A stretch of DNA of 64,000 nt from Roridomyces roridus (taxonomy: Eukaryota; Basidiomycota; Agaricomycetes; Agaricales; Mycenaceae): NCBI GenBank assembly GCA_029378245.1, contig JARKIF010000015.1, positions 496,001 through 560,000 on the forward strand. Reading direction: 5' to 3'. Positions 33,697 to 46,595 of the stretch are shown piece after piece. How positions within the stretch are numbered: position 1 is the stretch's first letter; each line of letters begins with the position of its first letter. Below the pieces are notes generated by a model that worked only from the letters and a program-made list of their open reading frames with translations, made no database searches and had not been told where the DNA came from. A program made the translations under genes and the position numbers.

Positions 33697-33914
33697 GTAC
33701 TGGGAGGCATGCATGGAAGGGCGGGTCCCTGTATGTATAGTTTTGTTGGACAGAGTCTCGAGGAATTTGGACGAGATTGGGTTAAGACAATTGGAAGGAT
33801 AAGACTTCGAGGGACTTGAGGGCATTGTGCTGAACGATAGTAATATGCGAACGAAGAACCGCTGGAGTTCAGGAAGAGACATGCGTGACCAATTTTTTAC
33901 AGGTTGGCCCACAA

Positions 33915-34658
33915 CTAGTTGCACGTCCAGCGTTGGTAGGGACTACCTTCATCGACCGAAATAAGTATAATCTGTACAAGGAAGCAAGTCATATGTTAGA
34001 GAGCGGAATTTGAGGAGCGTTTGGGAAGTGACTCACCTTTCCATACTTCCCGGCAGTCCCGTCGAAAACAGCTTCGAAGGCCTTGTCAGTCTGGTCGGGA
34101 AGCCCGATCTAGGTGCGATGAAAATCCAGCCAGCGAATGAGCTCAAAGCATATCTACCGTAAACTGTCCATCGGTCGTATCAGTCACCGCGAACTGAGTA
34201 GGGCCGTTGTTGCTGGTAATGAGATGGTTCTGCGAAGTTTTAGTGGACGATGTATTGAAAGTAGATAACGTACGTCAGCACGGTAGACCGTAAGCCACTG
34301 GCCCGTGCCAGAGTTAACCAGGATCCGACTTTCCGAATGGGGCACGTCCCACATACTCCACTACAGCGTTCCGTGAGTTAACGAGCTTCCCATCGTAGTT
34401 GACGTAGGGAATTACATCCTCATTAGCCATGGTGTCCATGGAGAGGAGGACATCGGTGTCGTTGCCGTTGCCATTGGCGTCGAAGGTGAAGGCAGTCGCG
34501 TTGCTGCCGACGTTGACGAGTTTGCAGGGTATCGCCTGTGAGACCATTGTTAATACTACATACAGCAAGGGTAGGCAATTCGAAATGACCTCGGCAGCGG
34601 CCTGCACACCGGCGAATGCGATGACCACTGGAAGAAGAGCTGCAGCGTTGAAGAGCAT
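33915..34658 (-). CDS. small secreted protein, six exons, possible frame problem
   Basis: The ATG at 34658 gives a signal peptide (MLFNAAALLPVVIAFAGVQA). Exons 34658-34590 and from 34535 give AIPCKLVNVGSNATAFTFDA and NGNGNDTDVLLSMDTMANED. Later exons ending at 34274, then 34229-34158, 34108-34037 and 33971-33915 give LVNSGTGQWLTVYRAD, NHLITSNNGPTQFAVTDTTD, IGLPDQTDKAFEAVFDGTAG and a C-terminus SPYQRWTCN. All those introns (44-65 bp) are in phase, but between about 34380 and 34330 the frame changes and only a 28 bp GT-AG gap would bridge it, so a one-base error or decay is possible there. About 145 residues. The QRW near the end hints at a beta-trefoil, but I would not call it. Extracellular by signal peptide. 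Confidence 0.65.
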
Positions 34659-36640
34659 CGAATGGATCGTTGGCTTGGAGTGCAACAGGGAACGGAGGGG
34701 GTGTTATAAAGCAAAAGATTACGGCTGGGTATCGTTCTGCTCATCTTCGAGAAGGCACAGTATCCAGCTGGCACAACGACGGTGTTTCGGCGGGTTATTC
34801 AAGCGAGGGGTGCGTATCCGAGTGAGAAGTTGCTACAGGAGTCGGAGTAAGGTTCAGTGCGGTAAAGCCTCTGGCGTGAGTTTGTGGTGTGGGCTGAGAC
34901 TTGCGGATTGTGCGAGATATGAGGCCAATTGTGAGTCACTTCGGTGGGTACGGGTACTATGTAGTCGGCATTGGATGAGTCTGACCGTGCCGTTAGAAAA
35001 GTTCCAGAACAACGGCCTTGAAAACCCAGAGGTTGAATACTGTCCGAAGGAGTCGATTCAGCTGCGAGAAGAACGGCGCACGGCGCTGGCAGAAAACGGA
35101 GATGGGTGTAGAAGACAAGATCCGCAGTTGTTTGGTTTTGACAAAGTGATCGCTGATAGGCGAGTTCGCAAACTGTGCAGTGATCATGTGATATTGTGAT
35201 GGCTGTATGATTACAAATTGCGAGCCCGCGTGCAGGGGAAAAAAATCATGGCCACCGGAATGCATCATGAAAACCGACGAACGATTTGCGAACGATCCAC
35301 TGCTGGGATCGGCGGCGAGCGTGCTCTACTGACCCTGTCTTTCGCCGCAGGATTCAGGCCCCCAATGGACCATCAAATTCACTCTGGTCTTGAGGGCCTC
35401 CAATTTCCAAATGAGCGACGGGAAACCAAATCATTCCTCCTCAAGGCCTCACCCCTCGTCCCAGGACCCGGGTCTACGGCGCTGTCAACGATATTCGGCA
35501 AACTCCAGTTCTCGAGCCCCGCTTCGGGCCCTTCCCTACCCTCGGTAGATCATCAGATGTCTCCGAAGGAGCACATGTGAGGTGACTCCGTTCCCAGATC
35601 GCCCGACTGTCGAAAACCTTGATTAGACGCTCTGGGCGCCTACTTATACTTACACCCACTGCTGTTGCACCGAAGTTCCAAGTCCATAGCAGTTGTTGTG
35701 ATGAGAAAGCACAGAGTAAATGTGCTGTTGTGCTTGACAGCCCAGGGTGTAAGTGAAAGGTTTAAGGAAATACGATACCTCCGGTTCGCAATATAACCAA
35801 AGTACGTTGATTCGGAAACCTTGAACACCGATCAAATTTAGATGATTAACTCAAGCCGTCCGGCATGTTGACTTTTTACGCTGTGATCCCCGTCGGAACG
35901 GGCTCGGACCGCGTAATAAACCATGACTTGTCCCCCTAAAAGTCGAGACCGTGGATTCGATTGCCGGAATCCCACCACGCTTCTTCACAGGGTATGCAAA
36001 TCTGTCTATCAAATTTCAGTGCCACAATCCCGCCCCACAACATTGGATCTCATTGGCCATGGATGGACATATGACAGGATTTTCCGTGAGTCCGACGGCC
36101 GCACGGAGACCCACGGACATCAGGAAGACAAGAAAGCCAAGAAGCCTGCCTGCATGCAGGCCTGGGAATATTTCTTTGAAAGGAGGGACTTCGGCGGCGG
36201 AGGCGAATACTAAGATACATAACAGTGGCCACAAGGCCAGGCATAACATACAAGATACAGCTACGCGATAGTGTACATAATTAATTCAGGTACTTTTTTC
36301 TGGCAGGGGGAGGACAATAACGGCGAAGTGAAACGAAACGAAATGGGAAGCAAAGCACTAATGGATACACGATGAGGTTTGGATGGAGGATAAGTTAAGT
36401 GTAGCGAGTAATGAACGTAGTGGTGTAGTGAAAGTGTGCAATTAATCAGAAGTGTTTGGATTCTAGATGGATGTTGGATTGGATGTGGTTTGACAGACTG
36501 GCAGGAAGGGAAAACAGAAGCGAAGTTGGACCGAGGAGAAGATGGTGGTGGTGTCCGAGTCGGTTATCGGTATCATATTATCTAGGGAAGCAAGACAGTA
36601 TGGCGTTAGCGTGCATGTGGAGTAACAGGAAGCATGCGAC
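34659..36640. other. about 2 kb without a firm gene
   Basis: A minus ATG at 36249 opens MLCLALWPLLCILVFASAAE, which is signal-peptide-like, followed by VPPFKEIFPGLHAGRLLGFL; the frame ends at 36016 with no clear continuation. Plus frames at 34429-35199 overlap the 5' end of the neighbouring secreted-protein gene and are probably shadows. No repeat boundaries are seen. Confidence 0.3.
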
Positions 36641-37930
36641 TCACAAGATGTAAGCTAGTGAAGACAAGTCCGGGGATAGATATCCCCCCGAGGCAGAATC
36701 GTCGCTCCCCGTCGAGCACCCGCGCAGCGCGTTCCACACCGTCTCGTCTAGCATCGAGAACGGAGGCAGTGGCGTCGTTTCATGCGCCGGCGCGTCATAT
36801 CCCAGCGGTGGCGGCATCATGAACGAGGCGGCATCGAGCGGGGGTGACAGCGTCATGGCGGGGTAGCTGAACTTGTACGTCGCCGAGAAGACGAGAGAGG
36901 CATCGCTGTCTCGGATGACTTCGTGGAAGATGGTGAAGCGGGACGGGTCTGCTGTCTTTGTCAGTCGCTAAGCTCGGTGGAAAGAAAGAATATCGTACCA
37001 GGGCTGTTGAGTATCGTGGGCCAATACTGCGGCACAAGGACAGTGCTGTAGATGAAGCTCCCGTCAGCCTGCTTCCCCACCAGCTCGAGAGCCACGCTCT
37101 CCGCGTGGAGGATAAGATCCTCAGAGTACACCGTGAACTGCGAGTGTGCGATGAGGGGTGTTCGTGAGGTGAAGGACACGGTCGGGTTGATCTCGTGCAG
37201 ACGACGGGGGTGCGCGGATGCTCGGATGACATCGCCGTCGTCGGACCATGGCGAGGGAGAGGTGGCGCGCTCCATCGAGCCTTCGGGGAGAATGTCGATG
37301 TAAATGACAGTGTGCCTCGATGGTGGAGACTTGTACAGATCCTCGAAGGAAGAAGAGGCATCTGGTGGGGGCGGAGACGTCTCTGCTGGCTCACAGAAAG
37401 GGGAGAGGAGGTGTAACACTGGAAAAATAAATTAATAATTATTGCAGTGGATTGAACCGATGAGGACGCACATTTCTGCTCTGTACAAGACTCGCGTAGC
37501 TGCTGCAGACGGCTGCCAACCTGCTTGGCCGTCCGGGACTTGCCAGTCTTTTTGAGAATATATTCGGATATGTAGCGATTACGGCGCGGGAAGCGGCCAA
37601 GCATGCGCGTCTCTCGGGAGTCGTCGGGGACATATTTCTCCAGCCCTAGTTACCCATGAGCATCTTATCGCATTCAACTTTGAGCCGCGTACCTTCCACC
37701 AGTGCCGCCTCCAGCTCGGGAGGCCAGACTGTCTCACCGCCGCGGATGGTCTTCCATGTCTTGCGAACCTTGAGCACAGACTGAAAGACCTCCTTTGCGG
37801 TCTCGCTCTGCAGCGGAGGCGGAAGGCAAGTTCGGTGAGATAGCGGAGGTGATGGAAGGTCCGAGAAGGGAGACGGGGGCGTGGAGCAGCCCGCAGAGGA
37901 GGAGGAATCGGAGAGGTAGGAGTCGTACAT
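36641..37930 (-). CDS. TEA/ATTS-domain transcription factor
   Basis: Nuclear DNA-binding regulator of the TEAD/AbaA/Tec1 family. Exon 1 (37930-37693) encodes an S/P-rich N-terminus (MYDSYLSDSSSSAGCSTPPS) and the start of the TEA domain: VRKTWKTIRGGETVWPPELE, AALVEG. After a 47 bp intron (37692-37646) it continues LEKYVPDDSRETRMLGRFPR, RNRYISEYILKKTGKSRTAK, QVGSRLQQLRESCTEQK, the conserved recognition-helix part. Two further introns (about 37475-37421 and near 36990) lead to a protein-interaction-like region (RHTVIYIDILPE, FTVYSEDLILHAESVALELV, YWPTILNSPG, then ADPSRFTIFHEVIRDSDASL) ending at a stop at 36641. About 390 residues. It appears intact. In fungi this family controls development; the targets here are unknown. 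Confidence 0.88.
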
Positions 37931-40900
37931 CGCTGCCAATGCCAGTGTACTTGGGTGTTGTGGGCGTTTAGTGGGATTCACAAGCTTAACCTCACCCTAC
38001 TTATATCAGCAGTACGTCCACACCTGTTTCGGGCGGGCCGGTCAAGATTCGCGTGTCGGCATCAGATTTGAATCGTAAGACTGTGTTACCATATGTGGTA
38101 CAAGGAGGGACAGGAAGTCACAGGCTGGCACCGCAGGTTTTCTTTGGAGAACAACAGACACCTAATTCGGCGGTTGTTCGCTTATGTTAGAGTACCCGAT
38201 GTCAGAAAAAGAAGCAATCGGGATCCACATCGAGTAACAGCCACCGCAACTGGTATGTCGCCGGATGCCTTATTGGGTTGCGAGACTGTTGATCCGTCGG
38301 CAATGAGCGGCATACAGGGTGGAATGACCACCATGCCGACACCTTTTAATTAACGCAGGGGCGGAAGAGCCCGCGGGAGGGAAACTTGAAGAATTCAGAG
38401 AAAATAGAGCTGACCTGGCCGCTTCTTTGACGATTCTGAAACGAGGCTAGTGAACGTTGAACCTGGTATCAGGTGTTGGTGCGGCGCAGCCACCGCCCGC
38501 TTCAACCCTTCGGTCGGAGGCATTTTCCGACCGTGCCGTTTGCATGCGGCGGGGTGTTAGTCAAACCCAGGGGCAATCACACGGTGGGTCACTTTTTTGT
38601 CTGGATGACAGCGCTTCAACAAAGATTAATTTCCCTGCTGCTGTTGGACGCCAGCGGGTGCGAAAATCGCGGACCCAGCACATCAGAAGCAAACACACAA
38701 CATTGAACATTTTGTTGTTATTTAAATTCGGAGAAGACTTGTCCCGAGATTCACATTTCTTTTTCTCAGCGTCCTCCGGATTGTGAGTCATAGAACCCAC
38801 TTGGACGCTCGAGAATTCATCACAGCGAGTATCACAACGCCGATCCAACGAGAAGTGGAGGCACAGCGCCCCATCAGAGACGGATGCTGTCAAGACTCGA
38901 GACCCACACGTTCCGCAACAAAAACAAATGAATTCTTCTTCTCGCACGAATTTAAAGACCGAGCCAGGCCACATCGTCATGTCATATTCAACGATCGTCG
39001 CTGTCATTGGCCCTTGTTAAAAAATCGAGGGCCGTACCTCGAGGCGGTGCAAGCAGTACGAAACGAGAGAGAGAGAGTCAACGGCGGTGGGGTGTGTCAT
39101 GCATATGCTTGGAAGAGAGGGAGAAATGAAGCAATGTGCATAGACGGACAGCTAGCCACACGTTATGAACTAGAAGCTCAAGCCTCGACGCAAATACCCG
39201 GGAACCGAGCTCTAAAAACAGTCACTGTCAATTAATACCCCACGGCTGTCCCGACATACGCGGATAAGTGGATTCAGAGAGGTGTTCGCAAGGTCTTGAT
39301 AAATTTGATTCGAAGGTATGGAATCCTCTCTGGGAGCGCGCGGGTACCTTCCGCGGGCGTCTTGTCCGCATTTCCATTATTTTTTCAACACATCGAAAGT
39401 CCAATTGTCAGAAATCCCCCATTCGTGTTTATTAAGCATTATTATGTACGAATTAGATTGTGGTTCCAGGTTGAACGTTGACTGGTCGCCGATTCAAACG
39501 TGCCGCAGAGCGCCACTAAGTTTTTTGTCGTTCATCTCCAGTCAATTTAGTTCTAGTCTACATACATGAATGCTTAAACTTGGCTGCAGTCACCGGTTGT
39601 CCGGAACTTCCCTCCACACGGCATACATCCCAAGGAATCATGTGGCTAGACTGAGCCTGACGGCGGGCTACAGGTAATGATAGATGTAGATGGGCAGGCA
39701 GGCAGTAGACGTCCGCGAGTTCTTTCTGATAGAAAAGAGCAACGACTAATTAGGTTCGGTTCTCAAGTTCTTCGAGTGGGGAAAGAGGTAATAGATTGGG
39801 ATCCGGGACATCTTTGCGCCGCTTGCTCGCTCGCGTACCCACACACGCACACACCACACCTTCTCGTGAGCTAGTCCGATATTCTCCGTGCGTCTTGCAT
39901 GGACGGAGGCTTGTCTGATTAATTGCCCTGGGATGAACAAAGTCTCCGCGCTTTCCTATGCCGAGACCTGTAAGACACTGAAGCTTAGCAAAGATTTGGG
40001 CAGACTCACAGTACAGGTAGATAACGCGGGCAACGCACGGTCGTGGAACCGCAGCACATTATGGTCCAGCGCTTACACGAATCCGACCCCAGCTGCGACC
40101 AAACCGTAGGGATGGTACCCACACGATGAAAAAGGAAGGAGAGGGGGGGCATTGAGGATGAGCGAACCCAATCCCGTCCTGCTCTGACACAGCGATCGCT
40201 GATAGCGACGCTGTGGAGCGTGCAAGAAAGAAGGAAGACAAGGTCCCCGCTGGCAGAGCGTCTACCCTTCCATTCCAACGTCTCGCCGGGAAGCCCGTCG
40301 CATGTCGCACGAATGGATGGACATACAGAAGCAAGGCGCTCCTCTGGTACGGCAAGGAGCCGAGCTAGGTCTTTTCGAGCGTCTGTCGCCATGCGAAGGA
40401 GGCGAGAATTGGGAATTGGATGTGCGATCGAGCAGAGTATCGTATCAGCTCTTTCCATTCTCCACCGATAGGCGGTGAGCGACGTCTCGTGTGCCAGGAG
40501 CCGAGTTACGCTGGATGCTGCAGATCGTTCTGGGAATCGAAATGCGAGGCCGAGTTAGATCATAATAGATGTACGATGGAGTGGGGTACGTGGAGGGGAA
40601 GGGATAGTAACGGCTCCCTTCCTCTCCCTTCCTCCCCCCGGCGGGGAACCTCGCCAAGGAGGCGCAGCGTCGTTGAGCGCTCCTCTCCTTGACGACGAGC
40701 TAGGTGCGGGCCGCGACAGCGCACAATTCGGCGAGTGCTGGGAATCGGCCGGAGTTACGGCCGTCCCCTCCACAGACGCCGTGGTCAGAGATCAGAGACG
40801 CGCGTCTCCAGTGGCAGATCGTCGACAGCGCCGGTACCGCGCGGACGCATGTTGTCCCGCGATAACATAACATAAATAATCTAATGGAGGCTTCAGCCAA

Positions 40901-41254
40901 TCGCGACGGATATGTAGTTAAGCGGGGAAATGAAACGTACCGCTACCGAAACGACACCGGGATGGTCTGGGTCTGTTTGGAATCTGGATCTAACTATCGG
41001 TGCCTTGAGGCAGTATTCCGGGGTGCAAGTGGTTTGAGAGTGCGAGAGTCGTGGTCGCGACAACTGCTCATGCTCATTCGAGTTCAGACTCCGAGCACGA
41101 TGAAAGGGATGAATGCGCACCTCATATATGCATGCCAAGGAAAATGCAAGACCGCAGCGCGCTACGTGAGAGCGTCGAGATCACACCACTGAATATACGC
41201 GAATATACCGCACGCTGTACATAACTGCGCATTAGGTGCAGCTATGGGTAGGAT
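37931..41254. other. 3.3 kb without a firm gene
   Basis: Long upstream region of the TEA gene. Many short overlapping frames on both strands (for example 38561-39007 minus and 40006-40458 minus) lack domain signal and splice support. A long, gene-poor 5' region is common for developmental regulators. Confidence 0.35.
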
Positions 41255-43440
41255 ATGGACACGGACACGGACCTGAGGGGGTTAAGGAAGCAAAGAGGAC
41301 CACAGCGCGCGGTGGGACTCCGCCGAATGCTATCGAGGTTCGAAGCGGCCCATTTGGACGCCAAGGCCGGTGAGATCGTCGCAAGACTGAAGCACTGGGC
41401 CCTTCGATGGGAAGAGGAACGAGGTGAGGAGGGGTACTTGGAGGGATGGCGGAGTCCCACCGGGCCGGTGTGCCGCTGCGGACGATGCTTGGCTGGGACT
41501 TCAGAATGCGGCCTCGACATCGACAGAGCTACGAGCACGCACCTCATGCCAGTGAGTATCGAAGAGTCGGACCGCCGCGCGCGCCACACGCTATTCCCTC
41601 CAGCGCTTGTGTCTGGGTGTCATCTGTTTCCGTACGAGACCGAGTCCTTCGACGGGCAAGAAGAGCCAGGCGAGGGGAGTGAGGGGAGTGCGACTCGACT
41701 GAAGGTACGTTAAAATCTGGTTCAAGACAAGATGAGTCGGATGTGTACGTACCCATTATAGGGGGTGGGGCTATCTCGACGATCCATATAGGAGCCAATC
41801 CCATGCTGCGTCCGCATGGTGGTGGCTGCACGGGCGGACCTCGAAGATACCCAGATCTTGATCTCGCTGCGCGCCACGATGGCGATGGACGAAGCTGTAT
41901 AACTTCCTGCAAACACAGCAAACGTGCGCGTTAACGTCAGCGCGCGACTCGAGCGTCGAGCAAGGGTGGAAACTCACGAGACACGATACTATCGACGAGA
42001 CGGAGGAGTGCAGTTTGTGTCTTGCGTACTCGTATATCTCGTCACAGTCGATCGAGGGAATAGTGTCGAACAGCGTATATACAGCAGCCATTCATTCCGG
42101 ACACGTCGGCGGAGGGAGACAGGGCGCTGCCGAGCATACCGCTGTTAAGCGGCTGTGGAACGGTCATTCAGATCCAGGCGGACAGCAGGGGGACTACGGA
42201 CCTTGGTGGACGTCTGGGTGCGGGCGGTGGGACAATTTTTACGCCGAATGCACGGGATATCAGCTCTCCAAATTCCTTGAACTAAATATGAGACCAGATT
42301 GGAAAAATATCATCGGGGAAACGTACCATGGCCAGTAAGCTCTTTCTTTCGGCGCGCGCAGAAGAATCACCCATGGCAGACGGCGGCTCGAGACCCATAT
42401 CTGCGTGTATCAGCCCTCCGTCCACCCTCTTGCGCCAGCTGGTAGGGTAGCGGAGGGATGTCGGCAACAGAATCCAGAATGGCGGTAATCCCCCGGAAGG
42501 AAGCAAGGAAAGAGTCAGCTCCCTCGGTGTGAGAAACCGTATGTGTCCGTCCGTGTTCCCGCCCGCACGCCTGCGTAAGTACTACGCATAACAGGCAAGA
42601 ACGGGAATATAACTGACAGTACGAAGATATCAAGTGGGCGGCTGACAGATGGTGACGAGGGATTGGAAGGGTTGAGCGACTCCGGGTGGATACCGGTAAC
42701 TAGGTCACTAATAGCCCTATGGGGACGATACTCGTCTTCGGTTCGGGAGAAAGGTGTGGAGTGGACGCATACCTGGGACCAAATTTCCAAGAAGGGTGAT
42801 TGATGTATGGAAGGCCAGTCGGATTTGGGAGACAGGGCCGATGAGTCGAGAACTGCTGCGTACTGGGAAGGACCAGTGGGGATCCGGGGAGAAATTGACG
42901 ATCTATCCCAAGAATAAAATAGACATCGTTGAGTGGGGAATGGAATGTGGAATGATCGACGACCCGACAGACCTTGGAGTCATACACAGTCACTCTGACT
43001 GCGGTGACGCTCCAAAACTGTTGGATGCTGAGACTTTATCAGTTATCCGCAAAAGGTCGTGTTGTGCATTGGACGTACGTGCCTAGAATTCTCGACCAGA
43101 TACTCACGCACGCCGTCAATTAGGTTTTAATGCGGCTTCCCGCCCTGCTGTGGATCCGGAATTCAAACGAAATCCGCGCGCGCAAGGCACCGAGGACCGA
43201 AATCTAAGGGCTTCCATGTGGCGAGGGAATCCGGGACTTTGATCGTACCGGAATGCGGGGCTTGGACCTGGGGCCTGGGCCGACCCCAATCGGAGGATTA
43301 CTTCAGCGTTCTTGAGACCCGGATGGATGAATGGATTTGGACGCCGGACGAAAATATACTCTATTCGTCTTCCAGCTGGGCAAACTGGAGGCATGTGCAT
43401 GGGCGGCACTCGTGTCAAGTGAGCGGCATGCCGCATTGAG
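41255..43440 (+). CDS. possible unrecognised multi-exon gene
   Basis: I do not recognise this. Several plus frames have protein character. 41255-41713 gives RRMLSRFEAAHLDAKAGEIV and a CRCGRCLAGTSEC patch. About 42150-42338 gives GDYGPWWTSGCGRWDNFYAE and LSKFLELNMRPDWKNIIGET. 42754-43078 gives RRVIDVWKASRIWETGPMSR and MIDDPTDLGVIHSHSDCGD. A 49 bp GT-AG intron (about 43076-43124) leads to a W-rich block PECGAWTWGLGRPQSEDYFS, LETRMDEWIWTPDENI. Joins between the early blocks were not found, and minus frames overlap. It may be a real gene or several decayed exons. Confidence 0.3.
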
Positions 43441-43984
43441 ATTGGAAAGAGAAGACGGTTGAGGTCTAATGTACCATCGCACGTGAGTGTAAGGAAGAGA
43501 CGGAGCGGACTCAAAGTGAGCTCACCAGCTGTGAAAGAGAGCTCAAGAGGACAGATGGGAGATCATGGGCGTTTGAGACAAGAGGTCAGCACAGCCTTTG
43601 ATCAGATCATGGACTTGGTCTAGACCGACCTGGCCCTGGGCCTTGCTTTGTGAGCTAAGATCGAGCACTTCCGTGCCCTGCGTGGAGAACCTGCAATTTT
43701 CAGGGGTACCTTGCCTGTTTAGGCTCCAAAATGCGTCGACAATGCGCCGAACTAACACCGTCCTTCAATAACTTTGAGACTTGCTTTGGACCGGGATCGA
43801 CTGACTCAGTGCAAACCAAAAGCTGGGTGTGTGCGGGGCTGCAACGATCGACGCATTACTATAAGACTCGCAATTTACTGTTATCGCCGATGACTGAGGG
43901 CAGACCTCCTCGGGCGGCAACCCCCGCTGGACAGTCCGACTGTTAGCGTTTGTCTGAGGTCTCTCATCGCTGCCTGTCTCGACG
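43441..43984. other. intergenic; no gene seen
   Basis: Nothing supported until the start of the second repeat-peptide gene module. Confidence 0.3.
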
Positions 43985-44969
43985 TTCGTGTATTTTTGAT
44001 CGAATGTGTGCTGGCCGATACTTGTCTCCGAGCGGTGGGCGGGCTCACATCGTCTTGATTTCTTCCCCGGCCGGCGGTCACTGGTGAGTTTCAAAACCGA
44101 CTAGAAATCAAGCCAAGTCAGTCAAAGTTCAACTGGGTTTTACATCAAAATTGGCTTCATTCGTGAGCATCCAAGCATGGAGAAGAGTGCGGATTTGATA
44201 TAAGTACCAGCGTGGTACGAGTCAATGTTATATTGTGTCTGGTAATATTTAATTAGACTATGAGCATTCGGACAGTATCAATGAGGACACACTGTTGCGG
44301 ATGGCGCAATAATTGCTGAAGCGCGTCACCTGTCGGACCTGTCCCGCTCAGGACCCTTCAGACCGTCTCGTTCCTAGTCGAATTTTTTGTACATCCGCAG
44401 CCGTGTGGAGTCCACCCACACTGCTGGTGCTCGCTGTTTCGGGTTTAGTATTCACTGGCACGAGGATGACGGCCCGGAAGGGGTCCCGGACAAGGTTCTG
44501 CATCCAGTAGGTCGTGAACCCGGCCTCTGGCTCAGACACGTCAATTTGCGTCCATTCGTGGTCCAAGGGTGGTTCTGGGGCATCGTCAGTCTTGCAAAAC
44601 CGCCCCAGGATCCGCCCAGAAACCCTTCAAATTGCGGGTTGGCTTCGGAGGTACGGGTCGGATTTGTCGCGGGTACGGTGCGGGTTGTCGTCTGCCAGTC
44701 CACCCGCAGGTGTCAGGTTACATCCTGCTTCTGGTTCAAGTACCATAGAGTTATGCTCCGATTCTGTTACATTTCTGTATAATAGCAGTCGGTGGCAATC
44801 TGCGGGACAATTCCCGTCCATAATATGTAGTACTAGCACAGACGATGCGGATACTAGTACCACCACATTTCCCAAAGATGCATACCGACTCTAGAGCTAG
44901 ATCTATAGTATTCCCGCTCGTCTCAACCTCGATGTCATATCTTTGGATCCATTCCAGACTGCCGAGAAC

Positions 44970-44976
44970 TATAAAA
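44970..44976 (+). promoter_or_regulatory. TATA box of repeat-peptide gene copy 2
   Basis: TATAAAA lies 75 bp before the ATG at 45051, in the same sequence context as the copy 1 site at 13639. Confidence 0.7.
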
Positions 44977-45050
44977 GCAGAGTCTCCTCCACTGTCTCCT
45001 TTATCAGTTCTAGTCAACTGTGCTTCAGAACTGCACTCGCATTTGACGCA

Positions 45051-45467
45051 ATGAAATTCTCAACCCTCACCTTCTTCACCTTCGCCGCGGTGCTGGTGGC
45101 TGCAAACCCAGTCCCCATCGCCCCCGGTGCGTGTATTCCCTCCCTTCCAAGCCTGGATATCATGAAAATTGACGAGCTTTGATAATTTGTGTAGATGCTC
45201 GTGGGCTCGATAGTCTTCAAGTTCGTGAGCCTGGGCGTGGTGGAGGCTACAATAGAGCCGTAGGTTAGGTTAGGTGGAGGGTACAACAGAGCGGTCGACA
45301 TCGTTGCGCGTGAGCCTGGGCGCGGTGGGGGGTACAACAGAGCGGTCGACATTGTTGCGCGTGAGCCTGGGCGTGGCGGGGGGTACAACAGAGTGGTCGA
45401 CATCGTTGCGCGTGAGCCCGGTCGTGGTGGGGGGTACAACAAGCGTGGCTTCGGAGGGTACAACTGA
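45051..45467 (+). pseudogene. secreted GGYN-repeat peptide precursor, copy 2 (complete leader, frameshifted repeats)
   Basis: Exon 1 (45051-45126) encodes the intact signal peptide MKFSTLTFFTFAAVLVAANP then VPIAP. A 68 bp GT-AG intron (45127-45194) leads to DARGLDSLQVREPGRGGGYN, RAVG and a TAG stop at 45266. Four more repeats (GGYNRAVDIVAREPGRG-type, ending NKRGFGGYN with TGA at 45465) follow in another frame; a GGTTAGGTTAG interruption causes the shift. As written only one repeat would be secreted. With the frame restored the gene would be the classic Kex2-type precursor: signal peptide, spacer, tandem core peptides ending in basic residues. A sequencing error is not excluded. Confidence 0.7.
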
Positions 45468-45469
45468 TC

Positions 45470-46370
45470 TACTCGATGTAACTATTCTTGAAATATATTG
45501 TTCTGCTGCGTATGTACATTGTCAGTATATATAAAGTGAATTCAGAAACAGTAATCACACAGAAAAGATAGACTTCACAAGTTCAAGGGGATCACTGTTC
45601 GACTAAGAGTCAGTGAGATTCCAATGACGGTGGGAATCGGAGGCATACCAGAAGAGAAGATGAAAGGACCCTGGGAGGGTTATGCGCACAACAAGAGGGA
45701 AGAAGGAAGACTGACGAAGCGCCCACGGAGAGGTAGGGCGGGAGAACTTGAAGGGAGCCTCGTTTATCCACCGGCTCGACGGGCCATACATCTAAATGAA
45801 GGGAAAGGCTCTGCAAGACTTTTAAGGGGACTGAGCGAGGGCGAACGAAGAGGAATGCAGAGTGAGCGGGCACTTGAGGTGGAGAGCGTCGTCACCGGCC
45901 GTCACCGGTGATGACGTCGACCACAGAGCAGTGACATCCGTCGCAATCAGCAATGAGCATCCTATACCAGTGCGGGAACAAAGGAGAACCGAACAATGTC
46001 CTAGAATGAGGTTGCGACGAGCCGAGGGATCGATACACGTCCGCGACGACAAGGTCGTTGCAGCAACGACTGCAGAAGGGAGCCATGCCCACAAAGCTCG
46101 GCCGCCGTCACCTGCACTCGGACGGGGATGTCGGCGAGGAAGGACGAGCGTATTGGAGTGGAATGGGAGATCGTAGAGGAGCTGTGGCAGAGATCACGAG
46201 CGAGACGGCGTCGACGACGATCCGAGTCCCACATGGCAGCGCTGACGCCCAGTGCGCCATACCCTTATCCCCGCTCGCCTCACGCCATACCGATCGGCCG
46301 AGTCACAGGAAGAACTCCGCGAGCGAATGTCTGGAGTGTGGGTCATTTCGGCGTTGCCAAAGCCTGCATG
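45470..46370. other. 3' flank of repeat-peptide copy 2 and 5' flank of F-box copy 2
   Basis: The first 150 bp match the 3' flank of the 63.4 kb copy (AGAGTCAGTG motif). The last part, from about 46370, matches the 5' flank of F-box copy 1. No gene is supported between. Confidence 0.35.
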
Positions 46371-46595
46371 ACAACGCACCAAGAGCCAAAGACGGTTCAG
46401 AACCGTATTAATCCACTCCATGCAGTCAAAGGACCGATTATCCGTGCCGAATGAGGTGCAGAGGCGTCATGCCGGACCCGGTCGATGTCGTCGGGAACAA
46501 AGGCAAAAATGCCAAGCCAAACAAAGAGTCCTTGACTCATCGTCTCATCTCCATCCCCGCGAGCTTTCAAACCCAGGGAACCTCGCTCCAAATAT

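Noticed and set aside
37931..41254. Various 100-150 codon frames
   Set aside because: Overlapping on both strands, no splice support, no recognisable motif.
45014..45463. Minus frame of repeated YPPPRPGSRATMST units
   Set aside because: It is the antisense shadow of the GGYN repeats of peptide copy 2; the plus strand has the leader, intron and TATA box.
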